The notes under the pieces are model-generated. The model was not told the DNA's origin. It made no database searches and saw nothing but the letters and a program-made list of their open reading frames with translations. The position numbers and the translations under genes are program-made. A stretch of 64,000 nt of DNA from NCBI GenBank assembly GCA_012656075.1, contig JAAKBF010000035.1, positions 124,001 to 188,000 on the forward strand. The letters run 5' to 3'. This document shows positions 1-10,790 of the stretch, one piece after another. The stretch comes from Phytophthora hibernalis. Taxonomy: Eukaryota; Oomycota; Peronosporomycetes; Peronosporales; Peronosporaceae. The stretch's first letter is position 1. Each line of letters opens with the position of its first letter.

Positions 1-2143
1 GCGTCTGGCCCAAAGGCAGCGGGCCCCGATTTCATATCGGGGTTATGTGCATCACTGGCGTGTTGCTTTTTGTTACAATATACCTCAAACCTGACGATAT
101 ACAGCATATGAAAAAATTAAACGTCAGCTAAAACTGCATAATGCATTTTAATTCAAAGTCAAGGCCCAAAAAAGCTTACCGGATGCAGTACGCGGTTACT
201 GCACTGCACAACATGAAGAGCTTGGTGCCCCATTTGTGGGGCTTGTCCTTCATGTACACGCGCATTTTGTTGAAGGACGAGCGGCTCGGTAAGACAGCTT
301 CGTCAAAAGCTAGGTGTGGTGGTGCAACATATCCACGCGCAAACGTGCGTTGAAGAACCTCTACCAACTTGCGGATCTTTCAGGCGCGGTCGGTCCGTGC
401 TCGAGGGTCGGTGTTTGGGTTGAAGTGAAGGTTGCGTGATATCTCCATGAATCGATCCCGTGCAAGCACTGAGCCAAAGCACCCGCTCGAGATCGCACCC
501 TTGTCAGTAGTCTTCCAGTGATTAGCAAGTTTTTCACGATTGGGGGCGATTGTCCGTGCTATCAGCAACCCAACAAATTGACACAACTCGTGTGGTAGGA
601 CCGGTTTCATTCCTTCCAATTCTTGCTGGATGTCGCGCCTCGTCTTTCTTCGAAGCTCCGAATTCAACCGCTGCTTTCTTCGATACCGTCGATACGATTC
701 ATCAATTCGCATTGGCAGCATCTCCCGGTGATATTCATTCGAACATGCAGCGATATGTTGCCACAGCGCGACAGGCATAAAGTAGAAAAACAGCGCAATC
801 GGCGAGTCTCCTTTTCGCAACACATCGGCGGTAGGTCCCGAGCTGCCTTGGCGAAGTCCTGGATAGCTGGAGATGTTGTCCACCGGCTCGTACGGGGTCA
901 TCATGTAGGCATAAGTATCTGGCTCAATGACGTCTTCCCCACCCGGACTCCGACATTTCACACAAGACCTCGTTCTTGAGAGGACTTGATCTTCACCACC
1001 AAAGCTACCCAGAAAGTTCTCTGCAAAGAGAACTTCTGCTGCGATCTCCTGCTCGGTCTCTTCAGGATCGTCAAAGCCATCTTCTGGAACAGAGTAAATC
1101 TCGAGGTCCGCGTCCGAGCCGTACTCGCCAGTCTCGATGTCGTCCTTCTCCGCTTCGTCACCCGAATCCATTGCGCCAAATTGAGGCGCGCCATCTCCAT
1201 CTTCCACGAGATTCAAATCGTTGTCGGCTAGCAGCTTGTTGGTAAACGTACTAGCTTCACCGTCATCGTCGCCATCATCTAGAAACGAACCAGCACACTA
1301 AGTCAGTATTCAGGATAAATACAACATAAGATTCAGGATACGATGCAGCAGTATGCAGCATAATATTCAGTGTAGCATTCAGCTTACCGTTTTCTCGATC
1401 ACTTAGTGATTCTGCCGAACGCATGGAGACTTCATCGTTCATCGAGGGAGAATCATGCTCAGAAGAAAGCGGTGTTCCATCTTGAACGTGTGGAGATGTG
1501 GGAATCAGGGAAGCGATTGGGCTGATGCGACGAGTACGACGGGGCGGCGAGCTAGCCATCGGACTCGCCGTACTCATCAATGAACGATGAGTCGGTCGTG
1601 AAGCGCAAGGTCTTCGTTGTGCAGGCCTTGGAGCGGGTGGTGAGGCTGGAGGTCGTTGTGATGTTGCCACCTTCGTATGCGGGCCACGCGGCGCTGCTTC
1701 CACTTGCCCGGGCAGAGGGCGTTCAGGTACGGTAGTAGCAACCGGCTGGGGTACCGCGGCAGCTTGAGCTCGAGCTTCAGCAGTATCAATATCTGCAGCG
1801 TAGTTTTCGCGAACAAGCTGGGCAGCTGCAGCTAACTGTGCATCTCCTGGAGCGCCGATTTGAGCTGGAGCACGACTTCGAAGGACTACATATAGCACAC
1901 ACACACAGATGTTAGATAATGATGAAGCATGTAAGAATTCAATACAAACGAACTGTTCGCGTAGTATTCGAGCACGGCTTCCTCGCCACGGAAGTAGTCG
2001 ACGCCTTCTGCACCCTTTGCATCCCCACCAGGCCGGATATTAAAGTAAAGGTCGTCCAAGCTTCGTCTTGGCGGTGGTTTGCACGTTCACCCGTCCTGCT
2101 TCAGCTCCCTCCAGATGAACTTGAAGGGTAAGTCGCGCGACAT
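1..2143 (-). pseudogene. piggyBac-family transposase gene, 3' end off the left edge
   Basis: DDE transposase of the piggyBac family (TTAA-specific cut-and-paste), here reading leftward. Four exons can be fitted with GT-AG introns and continuous phase: 2143-1954, 1885-1388, 1278-180 and 90 to beyond base 1. The introns are 68, 109 and 89 bp. Exon 1 has an oomycete piggyBac-style N-terminus, exon 2 a Pro/Ala/Ser-rich disordered stretch, and exon 3 an acidic stretch followed by the conserved core. That core includes LPHELCQFVGLLIART and the first catalytic Asp in AFDEAVLPSR near 310. Two in-frame TGA codons, near 2090 and 370, stand where family members have Trp (TGG), so this copy is probably inactive. 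The remaining catalytic residues would lie left of the window. The family call is firm; the exact ATG is inferred. Confidence 0.8.
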
Positions 2144-2559
2144 AACCTCGCTGTCACGCAACACTTTGCCTTGAGGCCGCACCATCCTTGTCCGCGACTT
2201 GTGCTCTGGCGCGCGAAATTCTCGAATGACGAAAGTTTAAAAGGCGGTGAAGGTGGTGTGGCTGTGAGCCACCCAATCGGGGACGTCCCCGTTACTTATA
2301 TAAACTAATGCACAGCCCAAAGATTTCAGAAATCTTACAATAGCCATCAGAAGCTTTTAGACAAAATACCTGCCCTATTCTCTTTGGTAAAAAGTCGCGA
2401 ACAGAAAAAGTCACTTCGCTATCTTAAAAATTTGTATTCGCCTCGACGAGGAAAATACAACCCATACAAACTCCAAGTCTAAATTTGCTTAAACTGCATA
2501 TATGCAGTTTAAGAAAATTGGATATCCTGCATTATGCAGCACCCGGTTTGGAGGGTTAA

Positions 2560-2765
2560 GACAAATTGCGTTCAAACCGAGTATATATTGACAAAACCCG
2601 GCATGATTTGAAACCTGTAGGCCAGCATTGTAGCAGCCATTCATTTAACTTAGTAAAAATATGATTGGCTTAAATCTTTGATTAATTTTCCCAGTACAAA
2701 CCGAATGTGCCACTCTCTTCAGGCGTATTTTATTGTCGGGGGATTTGCCGGTCGTTGTCTGTACA
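2560..2765 (+). repeat. 206-bp dispersed direct repeat, left copy
   Basis: This 206-bp segment recurs in the same orientation at 63574-63779. I count 6 mismatches and no gaps (about 97% identity). The similarity starts abruptly at gacaaattgcg and stops abruptly at gtaca. The flanks of the two copies do not align. No coding potential is evident. Confidence 0.9.
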
Positions 2766-3267
2766 CCACCGATGTCGACTTGTACCGTATTTGAGGTTTC
2801 CTACTTCAGACCCCGAAAACTTGAAGTTGTAGCGTTGAATCTGGTGCACGAAATGTACTCCAACACCAATTTTATCCCTTTTCTAGTATCTAGTCAGGAG
2901 CCAAAATATTTATCTTAATATTTGTATGCCACAGTTTCAATTTTGGCTTATTTTTACTTAGGAGATCTCAAGTGGTGAGGTGACCTCTCCAAGCATCCCG
3001 ATTGGCTAGTAGGTGGTATGAATTAGGAGAGCTCTCTTCTCAAATACGGTACAGTGCTACCCCTCGTTATGCGCAGTGGGTTCGGCATAGTGATTTTAGA
3101 GGGATTAGATATAGAACAAAAATATTGCAGTGATTTGGTTTAAAATTTCAATGATTTCTAAACTGATTTCACGGTGTATTGGACTATCGTGGTGCGCATA
3201 ACAAGTGGTAGCACTGTACTGGTACAGTAATTTGCCTCAATAGCGAGGTCATTAAAATTTATAACCT

Positions 3268-3291
3268 GCTAAATGTACATGTACATTTAGC
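3268..3291. repeat. 24-bp perfect palindrome
   Basis: The segment gctaaatgtaca followed by its exact reverse complement reads the same on both strands. It lies 5 bp from a second, longer perfect palindrome at 3297-3334, and both share the core gtacatgtac. Confidence 0.95.
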
Positions 3292-3296
3292 ATTTA

Positions 3297-3334
3297 GTAT
3301 ATAGATTGTACATGTACATGTACAATCTATATAC
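3297..3334. repeat. 38-bp perfect palindrome
   Basis: Both 19-base arms (gtatatagattgtacatgt and its complement) match perfectly. The centre is an alternating gtac/atg tract. A further ccggtacatgtac follows immediately. This is cruciform-prone DNA and may be a remnant of transposon ends; no flanking duplication was recognised. Confidence 0.95.
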
Positions 3335-4011
3335 CGGTACATGTACATCGATTTGTACCAATCATACTAGATCGTCTTCGATTTATAGCTGGGAATACGT
3401 GTACTGTGCTTTTTAATGATACTAAAAACGATAGAGGCACATGCATGCTGGCTCGAACCCGTGAAAAGGTTGAGTACCAAAGCAGCCGAATAATTGGTTC
3501 GGGGCTCGTCATTCTCACTCCCTCCATCAAGTTGACCTTCATCAGCTAAAACTTGTTGTTTTGTTAGCTTTGCTTTTTACATAAGGGCCTTGGTTTTATT
3601 GTGAGATCGCTGATCTCATTTGAGAGGGCCTTGGCAGTATGATACGTTCACTTCAGTGCGAGTTGATTGTCTCAGAAAATGTCGCTCTTTGTCGAAGCCC
3701 GCCTTCATCTAGCTGTACGTAAATTCGCCCAGTGATAAGTGCGTGCTCGACTAATTGTCAACACTTTTTCCTTATCTTGTCCATCTCGTAGTCCTTCATC
3801 TCTGATCTTTCGTTCTGGTTTTAAAAGACATGTACATATACACCGCAACACACCATTAACCACAGTAACGCTAACTTTAGAACTCATGATACGTACAGCA
3901 TCGCTCATATGATATTGCTAGCGTCCTCGATGTTGACCCCTCAAAGTCCTCGAGACCCGTGACGACAGTGAGGCGCTTGTGGCCCTTGAGCGAACTCTTG
4001 GAAATGGTCAC

Positions 4012-4640
4012 CTAGCAGTCTCCCTTCCGCTTGACAGCCTCCTCTATCTTGTTCTGGTTCTTGTTCTTGTTCTTGTTCTTTTTCTTGACGGTCTTGTCTA
4101 CTACTTCGAGCGTGATACCCTTCACGCCGTCGACAATCTGCTGCTCCACCTCCAGCAGCTCCACCGACGTAGGGTTGTACTTGGTGAGCACGATGTCGGG
4201 GAAGTGCTCGGCTAGCCGACGCTTGCGCTCGTTGAACATGGGGCCGTGCGCTCAGTACTAGGACAGGAGCGTCACTACAGCACGCTGTTCAACTTGGGCT
4301 AACCGTCTTCTTTCTGTTCCTCCTCCTCCTCTGTCTCCTTGTCGTCCGAGTCGCCAGGTTCCGGTCAGTACTTCTTCACCAGTGGGTCCAAGAGCTTGTA
4401 ATCCTTGCTCTTGTACTTGGCCAGCACCGAGGGCACTTCGTCGACCTTCTCTGGGTTGTACTTGTGGTAGAAGACCAACAGACGCTGGTGGTTGAAGTTC
4501 GAGTCTTCGTCCTCTTCTTCTTCTTGTTCTTCTTCGCCACCGCCGTCGAACTGCTCGTTATCGGCGGGTTCAGGCCCGTACTTTTGCCGACAGATAGATC
4601 CGACTGCCAGTCTTCATTTTTCGCGAAGTGCTGTCAACAT
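4012..4640 (-). pseudogene. fragment of a Lys/Glu-rich repeat-module protein
   Basis: Read leftward from about 4640, the strand encodes KYGPEPADN, an acidic EEEQEEEEDED run, then LLVFYHKYNPEKVDEVP, LAKYKSKDYKLLDPLVKKY, a stop codon, PEPGDSDDKETEEEEE, and later a related KYNP module and a KNKNKNKNQNK lysine/asparagine run near 4070. The module (KYNPEK ... KY ... LVKKYGPEP) is a short repeat seen in many eukaryotic proteins with no single function. Stops and frame changes show that only a broken fragment remains. A (GTTCTT)n microsatellite at about 4046-4086 underlies the KN run. I do not assign a function. Confidence 0.5.
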
Positions 4641-5621
4641 GATTCCACCATGTTCTGAACCATGTTCAAAACATGGAGGAAATGATGTCGTTGTAATGGC
4701 ATATGTTTCGACACAAACACGCCTTTTTCAGAGAACGTTCTCGAAATAAACATTTCGTTCTTATTGTTATCTTCGGAACAAAATACTCGTCCATGATAGG
4801 GCACTGGCTTTTCATGGGATATACATAGACATACGTAGTCCTCACCCTTTTAGTAAACATGGGTAAAATTGATTAAATCAATTGCAGGAACAAATTTTGT
4901 TCCTGCTGGCTAAAGGTGTGGTCCGCAAACGTTCTCTTTAAGTGAGTTTGACGGGGTTATCCTGTTCGCAGTAAGCGTGTGGTACAGTAGTAGTTTAAAA
5001 TGCCTATTAGCATCGCTACATGTAGTTTATTCGCGTTTCTCAGTTGATATCCATCCTGCGCTTCTTGTGACTTGCTGATCGCCACAGGTGAGATGAGCCC
5101 ACGGGCAGCTTGCTGCCATCAAGTTGCGATCCTGCTAATCTTTGGGAGAAATGAATTCAACCAGAAAATGCATCCTACATCAGACATAATGTCCTGCAAA
5201 CGCAGGACCATTCGCATGACCTCTTACTGCTTCTAAGGACACAATACAGGACATATTAAATGGCGTGAACTGCAGGATGTTCAGCAGGATGCAATAATGT
5301 TGTAGTTAAGGTCAAGTACCAGCTTTTGGTAAACATATCTGGTTTCTAATCTTAGTTAGAAACAGGTGCCAATTGGTTAGAACTTGGTATTACTATAAGT
5401 ATACTGAGCTTAAGAGATGTTATTGAATGGCAACCAAGGCCAACAAAGGAAAAGAGAACCCAACCGGATGAAGAGCGGGGACGGCACTCACTTTTGAATT
5501 TGCCGCTCCGTCTGACGGTTATTCATAGATACAACCTCGGCCAAGACAACAATAAATAACAGTGCAGGATATATTGCAGGATGCCATCATAGAAATCAAA
5601 TGCAGGGGAGGTGTATTGTCG
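4641..5621. other. non-coding interval with GCAGGA-type motifs
   Basis: There is no gene that I can support. From about 5160 to 5610 the sequence carries repeated GCAGGA(T/C) and complementary (A/G)TCCTGC motifs. The same motif cluster reappears at about 7205-7285, on the other side of a MULE transposase remnant. These are probably subterminal repeats of that element. Confidence 0.45.
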
Positions 5622-6912
5622 TTAGCTCTCACGATCAAGTGGCTCTGCTACTTGCTTCTTACCTTTGCGGCGCTTTGGCGTCATAAACGCCGTATAACCA
5701 GCAAGAACCGATAAGGTTACTGGGTCCGCGTGCGGAGGAGAGGGTCGACGATGCATCGCGATGTCGTCCATCAGTTGGAGGAAGCGATCTGCTTCCAACT
5801 TCGCCTTCTTGACGAATACGAGCAGGATCGGCTGCGATCCAAAGGCCTGCTTCACGCGACGAATGTAGCTCTCGATTGGGTTGTTAGTGCGGTTTTGCAT
5901 CTCGACTTCATTGGTGATGTACGCGTTAACGTTCCACACTTCAGGGGCGAACATGGTCATCCATGTACGGATGATAGTACCAAAACTGGGTCCAGATTCG
6001 GGTCGTTCCTTTACGCGACACCAGCGACATCACGTACGGAATTCCCTCGCACCTGATCTCCGCAATAGGAATCACAGTCAGAACGTCCAAAACTCCAGAC
6101 GCCATTGCATCTTCGATTTGATTGGCCTATAATTGGAGGTCGACAAGTTTTCGACGAATCGCTTGTTTCAGTGCAAATCACAGGCGTCGATGAGAACTGG
6201 TCGCGTACCCCTGTGATTAGGGCGGCCTCAAAGTCACACATGACCCTGCCGGGGTCATCTGCATTTTGCCGAGCACGCCAATCAGATATAGACGTCGTAG
6301 GTGGGGTCATGCACCATGACGATTAGCGTCTGAGTAAACGGCTTGGCGTGATGCTGAAAGTACCGTCTATGAGCAGAGATGCGCCAGGGTATATGTACAA
6401 CCGGATCAAATCCGGATGGCCCATGCCGGTGCGCTGTCGCTTGCCGACGTTGTCGTAGAATAGGTTGAACTGCACGAATGAACGATCGTCTGATTCTGAG
6501 ACTGAGACCGTCGGATGCATCTCCAGTTGGCGGTATACGTCGCCGCTCGTTGCTTGACGCCGGACGTAGTTGATGAAGTTGATGATCTCGTCTCTCATCA
6601 TGGGTGGCCAGGATACTTGGCGACGAGGTCTCGAGACACTCTGTCCCAAAGCCTTCCGGGAATGACCGCTGGGGAGTCGATTGCCTCGACCTCGAGGATT
6701 TTCTTCATCTCCTCCCCACACTCGCGCAACGTCGCGACGGTATCGTCCTTGTAGGTATGCTCCCTCGTCTCACGCACTTCGGTCCCACCCTCGTCAAGGA
6801 TTTTGACGTTCAGCTTGCCCTTGCAACCTGACGAGCGGTACGTTGAGCACTGGTAGTACGTGGTGCAGGCGCGCTTCGTGTTGATAATGTATGTGTAGCC
6901 GTTGAAGTGCAT
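5622..6912 (-). pseudogene. MULE-type transposase remnant
   Basis: Four consecutive leftward fragments in different frames build one Mutator-like transposase. 6912-6598 is a FLYWCH/zinc-binding-like N-terminus with CTTYYQCSTYRSSGCKGKL. 6721-6323 holds GHPDLIRLYIYPGASLLIDG at the start of the catalytic domain. 6310-6011 is degraded. 5960-5622 holds the terminal NRTNNPIESYIRRVKQAF typical of MULE transposases. Frameshifts separate the pieces, so the copy is dead or misread. Clusters of GCAGGA motifs on both sides (5160-5610, 7205-7285) may mark its subterminal regions. Confidence 0.7.
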
Positions 6913-7823
6913 GCGTGTCCTTGGTTGTTTGTGTGGGGGAATTGAGAACTGAGGCTCGCACTACTTATTAGGGCTCTTGCTGCATCAATGGCTGAACTTG
7001 GCTCCAGCGCACAGCCGAAAGCGGTGGCTAACCTGTTCAATGTTGAGTAATGTATGGCATATGTAGCCAATAGAGTAACCATAACCCGACATTTGTGTAA
7101 CAATAACCTGGCAATAGCGTAACCGTAACCTGACCATGGTGTTACTATAACCTGCAAATAATCCTCCAGTACAATAATTACCTTTAGCGGATTTCTATAA
7201 TTCTCTAGTTTTGATAGGGAAGTGCAGGTATAAACGCAGGATGTTATCCGATATTCTGCAGGACCTTATTTCTGGTGCAGGACGTATTTTCTGGTTGCAT
7301 AAAATCATCTCTAATCTTTAGTCCGTTTCAAGGTTCGGATAGAACATCGACGATTCGCCTGATTATTAGCAAGCAATTCTTCTATTGTGCATTCCGTCCA
7401 AATTTGCAGATCTTGGGCGATTCGCTTAACCGTCACATACAATTTACAAGTCATTTGCGAAGTCGCCCATAGCAGCACATGTGTCACAGTAAGTACGAAT
7501 CGGACTTAGTGTGAATTCGGCAGTCAGATTTAAGGCACTGGCCATTGCATGGCGGTTTCACCGCCGGAGATTCAACCAATCGACCAATGCAGTTTTGAGT
7601 AGAAGCCACAATAATAAATTGCTACTTTGAAACCCCTATTGTATCAATGACCTGTGTCGAGATTCCGTAACCAAGTTGTCAGACAGTAAAGTAACACATT
7701 GTGATTGGACAAAATAGGAGAGAATCGACAGCAAGCTCAACCATGCCAACACAAGCGAATTCACCAACGGTAAGTGGAGCCACCAGCCCGCGAGTATGTC
7801 TTGTTCGTATTATATGTAGTTTC
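6913..7823. other. non-coding interval between MULE and Crypton remnants
   Basis: No gene is supported. At about 7070-7160 the motif (G)TAAC(C/A)ATAACC recurs irregularly. At 7205-7285 four GCAGGA-type motifs echo those at 5160-5610. No clear inverted repeats were found. Confidence 0.4.
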
Positions 7824-9745
7824 TTACTGCTGCTTCTTGCGTTTCCTGTGGTGATATGGAACAGAGCGTGCTTCAGGGTTTGCATCATGAAGAGCCTGGC
7901 GGATCCGTCGCAACTTGGTCACAGCTCGCTCGGGGCGAAGCTTATGCGGGTTGGCAGACGGATTCAGTGAAACCTTTGGCATCTCTAGGTAGTAGAGGTG
8001 ATCCGCTTCATCCTGCGTCTCTGGACGCTGCATTTTGGGGCTTTCAGCGCCTGCTTCCACGCCTGCAATAATGTGGCGCACGGGCATGGACCATTCGGAG
8101 TACATCTTGCGGTATGAAGGAGCAAAATCGGAGGATTGCAGTGCTCGAAACGGTGGATATCCTGTTGCCGGATTGCCCAACCACCAAAACACCACACACC
8201 CAATGCGCCGAGCTGTGGGAACATGAATCCGTCAGGCATTCGGTGAAAGCGACCATCAGATGGCCAGTAATAAGCAGTATTACTGGGAATTTGTGTGCTG
8301 TTCAGCCGCCACTTCTCGCCACAGCCCAGCTTCCTACAGCAGCGATCGAATCGTTTCCCCAAGCGTGTCTCTAGTAATACTTGATTCTCCGATGTATTTA
8401 TCTTCGAGTAGCTTGTCGAAACCTTCTAACAACACGTCCGGTAACTGTTGCACAGCATTGCGAGTTTCGAGGTGCTGTTGAAAGAGCTCAACGTGTGGAG
8501 GGATTCCCGTTGGCTGCAGCCACGACTCCGTCCCTGTAAAAATCAAACCCTTCAGGCTTGCCAATGTCTTCGGTTTGCGAAACACGTATGACGACAACAG
8601 CGGGTGCTTTTGCGAAAGCTTCTCGCGGAGATAGGTTGCGTAAGTTACAATCGAGGCCAGTCAAAGCTGAAGTACTGGTGCTACATGATTATCTCTGTTC
8701 ATGGTCGGGAACATTTTCGATGCAATCTCCAAAACAAAATCGGCCCTTGGGTCTTTGAAGTGGGGCAGTAGCGCGGCAAACTGCGCACTGTTCTGAGGCA
8801 GACCAGCGACAACCCGACCCAAATACTGATCACCTGCTACTTCATATCGAAAGTAGCGATCTTGTACCCCGCCCAATGACCATCCACACCGCAAGCAGTC
8901 ACTCATAATTGAAGGCTCACCTGTACTTCCACTGCTAGCGGACGTTGCGACGCCCTACCGGATAGATTGCGCCCGTAGATTTTCTTCCCCGTGGTCTGCT
9001 CTAGCAATATCCCAAGAATCTTGCAGAAACGCGACTTCTGATTAGACCCAGAGAAGAGCTTTCCTGTCCCCATCGACGGGTTTGACGCTAGGTAGACCCC
9101 AAGAGCGAGCACCCATCAGCATGATGGTTGTCTGGGGTTGACGTAAATGTGGCGGGGATCTTTGGGACCGCTTCTCTCTTGATTTGGTTTGGTTTGTGCA
9201 GCACACATACAACACTATCGTCTGCCCAATGGAGGTGTGAAATGTGCAGTGTTTTCACTGACTTGGATCGGCACATTAGGTCCCACTGCGACAGCAAAAA
9301 CAGATGTGCGAAGCCGTTATCGTCGAGAGCTAATGTGCGCTTCGCTAATTGAACATACAGCGAAAATGTCAACGGTTCTTTGCCAGGTTTTCGTACTTGC
9401 CCAGCTTGATCGTTGTCTGCTTCGACTCTCTATAGACCGTAAAAAGGTTTTAAGATCACCAAGATACTCGGGGGTAGGTCGAGACGCTTCTGTCGTTAAT
9501 CATCCTTGAGCGCACTCCTGTAGCCACTCAAAGTCGACACTTTGAGCCCGCCACCGTTCATCTTATACAGCAAAAAATCTTCAAAATGGGCCGGAGAAAA
9601 TATGGATAGGTTTATGCTACCATCTCCCTCCAAAAATGTCTGCTGACTGCTCAAGCGTTTCTTGGGTCATACGAATCCAGGTAGCGATGCCTTTCATGTA
9701 ACTTCTGTAACGCTTTCTTGGTGTTTGGGGCCGTGCATGCGCTCC
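7824..9745 (-). pseudogene. Crypton-type tyrosine recombinase remnant
   Basis: Leftward fragments in shifting frames line up as an oomycete Crypton protein, a DNA transposon using a tyrosine recombinase. About 9600-9500 is a core-binding-like segment (LKVSTLSGYRSALK). 9372-9088 carries LFLLSQWDLMCRSKSV. 9112-8903 begins LALGVYLASNPSMGTGKLF. 8906-8661 holds the C-terminal catalytic neighbourhood CLRCGWSLGGVQDRYFRYE, and 8597-8334 a helical region. 8362-7824 is a C-terminal DNA-binding-like domain with WWLGNPATGYPPFRAL and a basic HHRKRKKQQ tail. At least five frame changes and several stops are present. Cryptons lack long inverted repeats, so the element ends cannot be set precisely. Confidence 0.72.
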
Positions 9746-9944
9746 GAACTTGGTCTGCCTCAAGGTGACCACGCGTGGGGGTGGCGAAGACCACCGGAGC
9801 TGTAGTGCGTCCCTGAGGTCTTTCTTATGGAGATGGATGGAGATCGTGACGCGTCATTCGACAGGAAGGGCAAGAGCAAAACTTTGCTTCGTGGGGATTG
9901 CTGCGAGTGAGTGCGGCTGCCACCTTCCCAATTTATGCCAATTA

Positions 9945-10632
9945 GGCCCTGGTCCAGGTAGCAGAATACATCCTTGTTCCCAACAAGGGGTTGGGGGTTG
10001 GGACCAAACCAACGTGATTTAGGCTTTTCAGAATATGTGCTGGCCCTGGTCCAAGTGCGCGCTGGGGGATTATGAAGCGCCCAATCGCTCAAGCAGGCAT
10101 GGATGCACACGTAGCGGGGCTATGCGTCCAGGTGCTGCGACGCCTAATACTGAGCTGCATACTGATGAAGACGCCGGCGACAGCCTGCGCTACCTGCCCC
10201 ATGTGCGCTTCTGCATCCCCATAGACGGTCATGTATATAAGCAGGAACTACAGGTACCATTTTGTGCAGCGTAAATGTGTGTTGAGGTAGCGCGCCTTCC
10301 TAGTTTGCAATGCCTTCTCGAAGGTCTGTGGCGAGACGGTATATATGTTGAATCTTGCAGAGCCAAGTGGGAGCCCATTCGAACCGTTATGGCCGCGCTG
10401 ACAGCTCCAGCGCACAGACGACCGCGGTGGCTGCTTCTCGATGATTCATCTCAAATCCCCTCCCCCGTCCAGAACAAAATTCTGACTTCAGAACACCTGT
10501 GTGCGGTGTTCTGAAAACAGAAGATTCTCGGAAGGCAAATCACAAAACTGCCACACTGTACCAGAGTCCTCTGACCAATCAGAGGCGCGCAAAAGGGAGC
10601 TCAGAATGCATTCCGGCACTTGGACCAGGGCC
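9945..10632. mobile_element. Harbinger-like MITE with TTA duplication
   Basis: The left end begins GGCCCTGGTCCA right after TTA (9942-9944). The right end is the inverted TGGACCAGGGCC followed by TTA (10633-10635). A second inward copy of the left end lies at 10043-10059 and matches the right end over 17 bp (ggccctggtccaagtgc). A three-base T-W-A duplication and GGCCC ends fit PIF/Harbinger, like the element at 27842-29435. No transposase is encoded inside, so it would be non-autonomous. Confidence 0.6.
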
Positions 10633-10790
10633 TTAGAAAAGTTGTAACGAATGTACTAAAACTTTGTCGATAGGACGCCTGTCACGTGTGTGTGAGCTGA
10701 GGGCCGTCAAAATTGATTGAAAGAAACAGTAAGCTAACTTGGTTACGCTGGCATAAAATTTGCTTAGCAAATTTTGTAGTGGTGTTACTA

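Larger units (their letters stand above)
2144..4011. other. non-coding interval with a dispersed repeat and palindromes
   Basis: I see no convincing gene here. The stretch is AT-rich and full of stop codons in all frames. It holds the left copy of a 206-bp dispersed repeat (2560-2765) and two adjacent perfect palindromes (3268-3291, 3297-3334), listed separately. The short ORFs in it do not resemble known proteins. Confidence 0.6.

Noticed and set aside
1275..1904. Stand-alone 209-codon gene at 1275-1904
   Set aside because: It is the second exon of the piggyBac gene; the last part is intron read-through (GTAAGC donor at 1387).
7070..7160. Degenerate telomere-like repeat (TAACC)
   Set aside because: Too irregular, with variable spacing; no run of exact units.
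9760..10110. 116-codon minus-strand ORF next to the Crypton
   Set aside because: It crosses the end of the MITE at 9945 and has no recognisable sequence.
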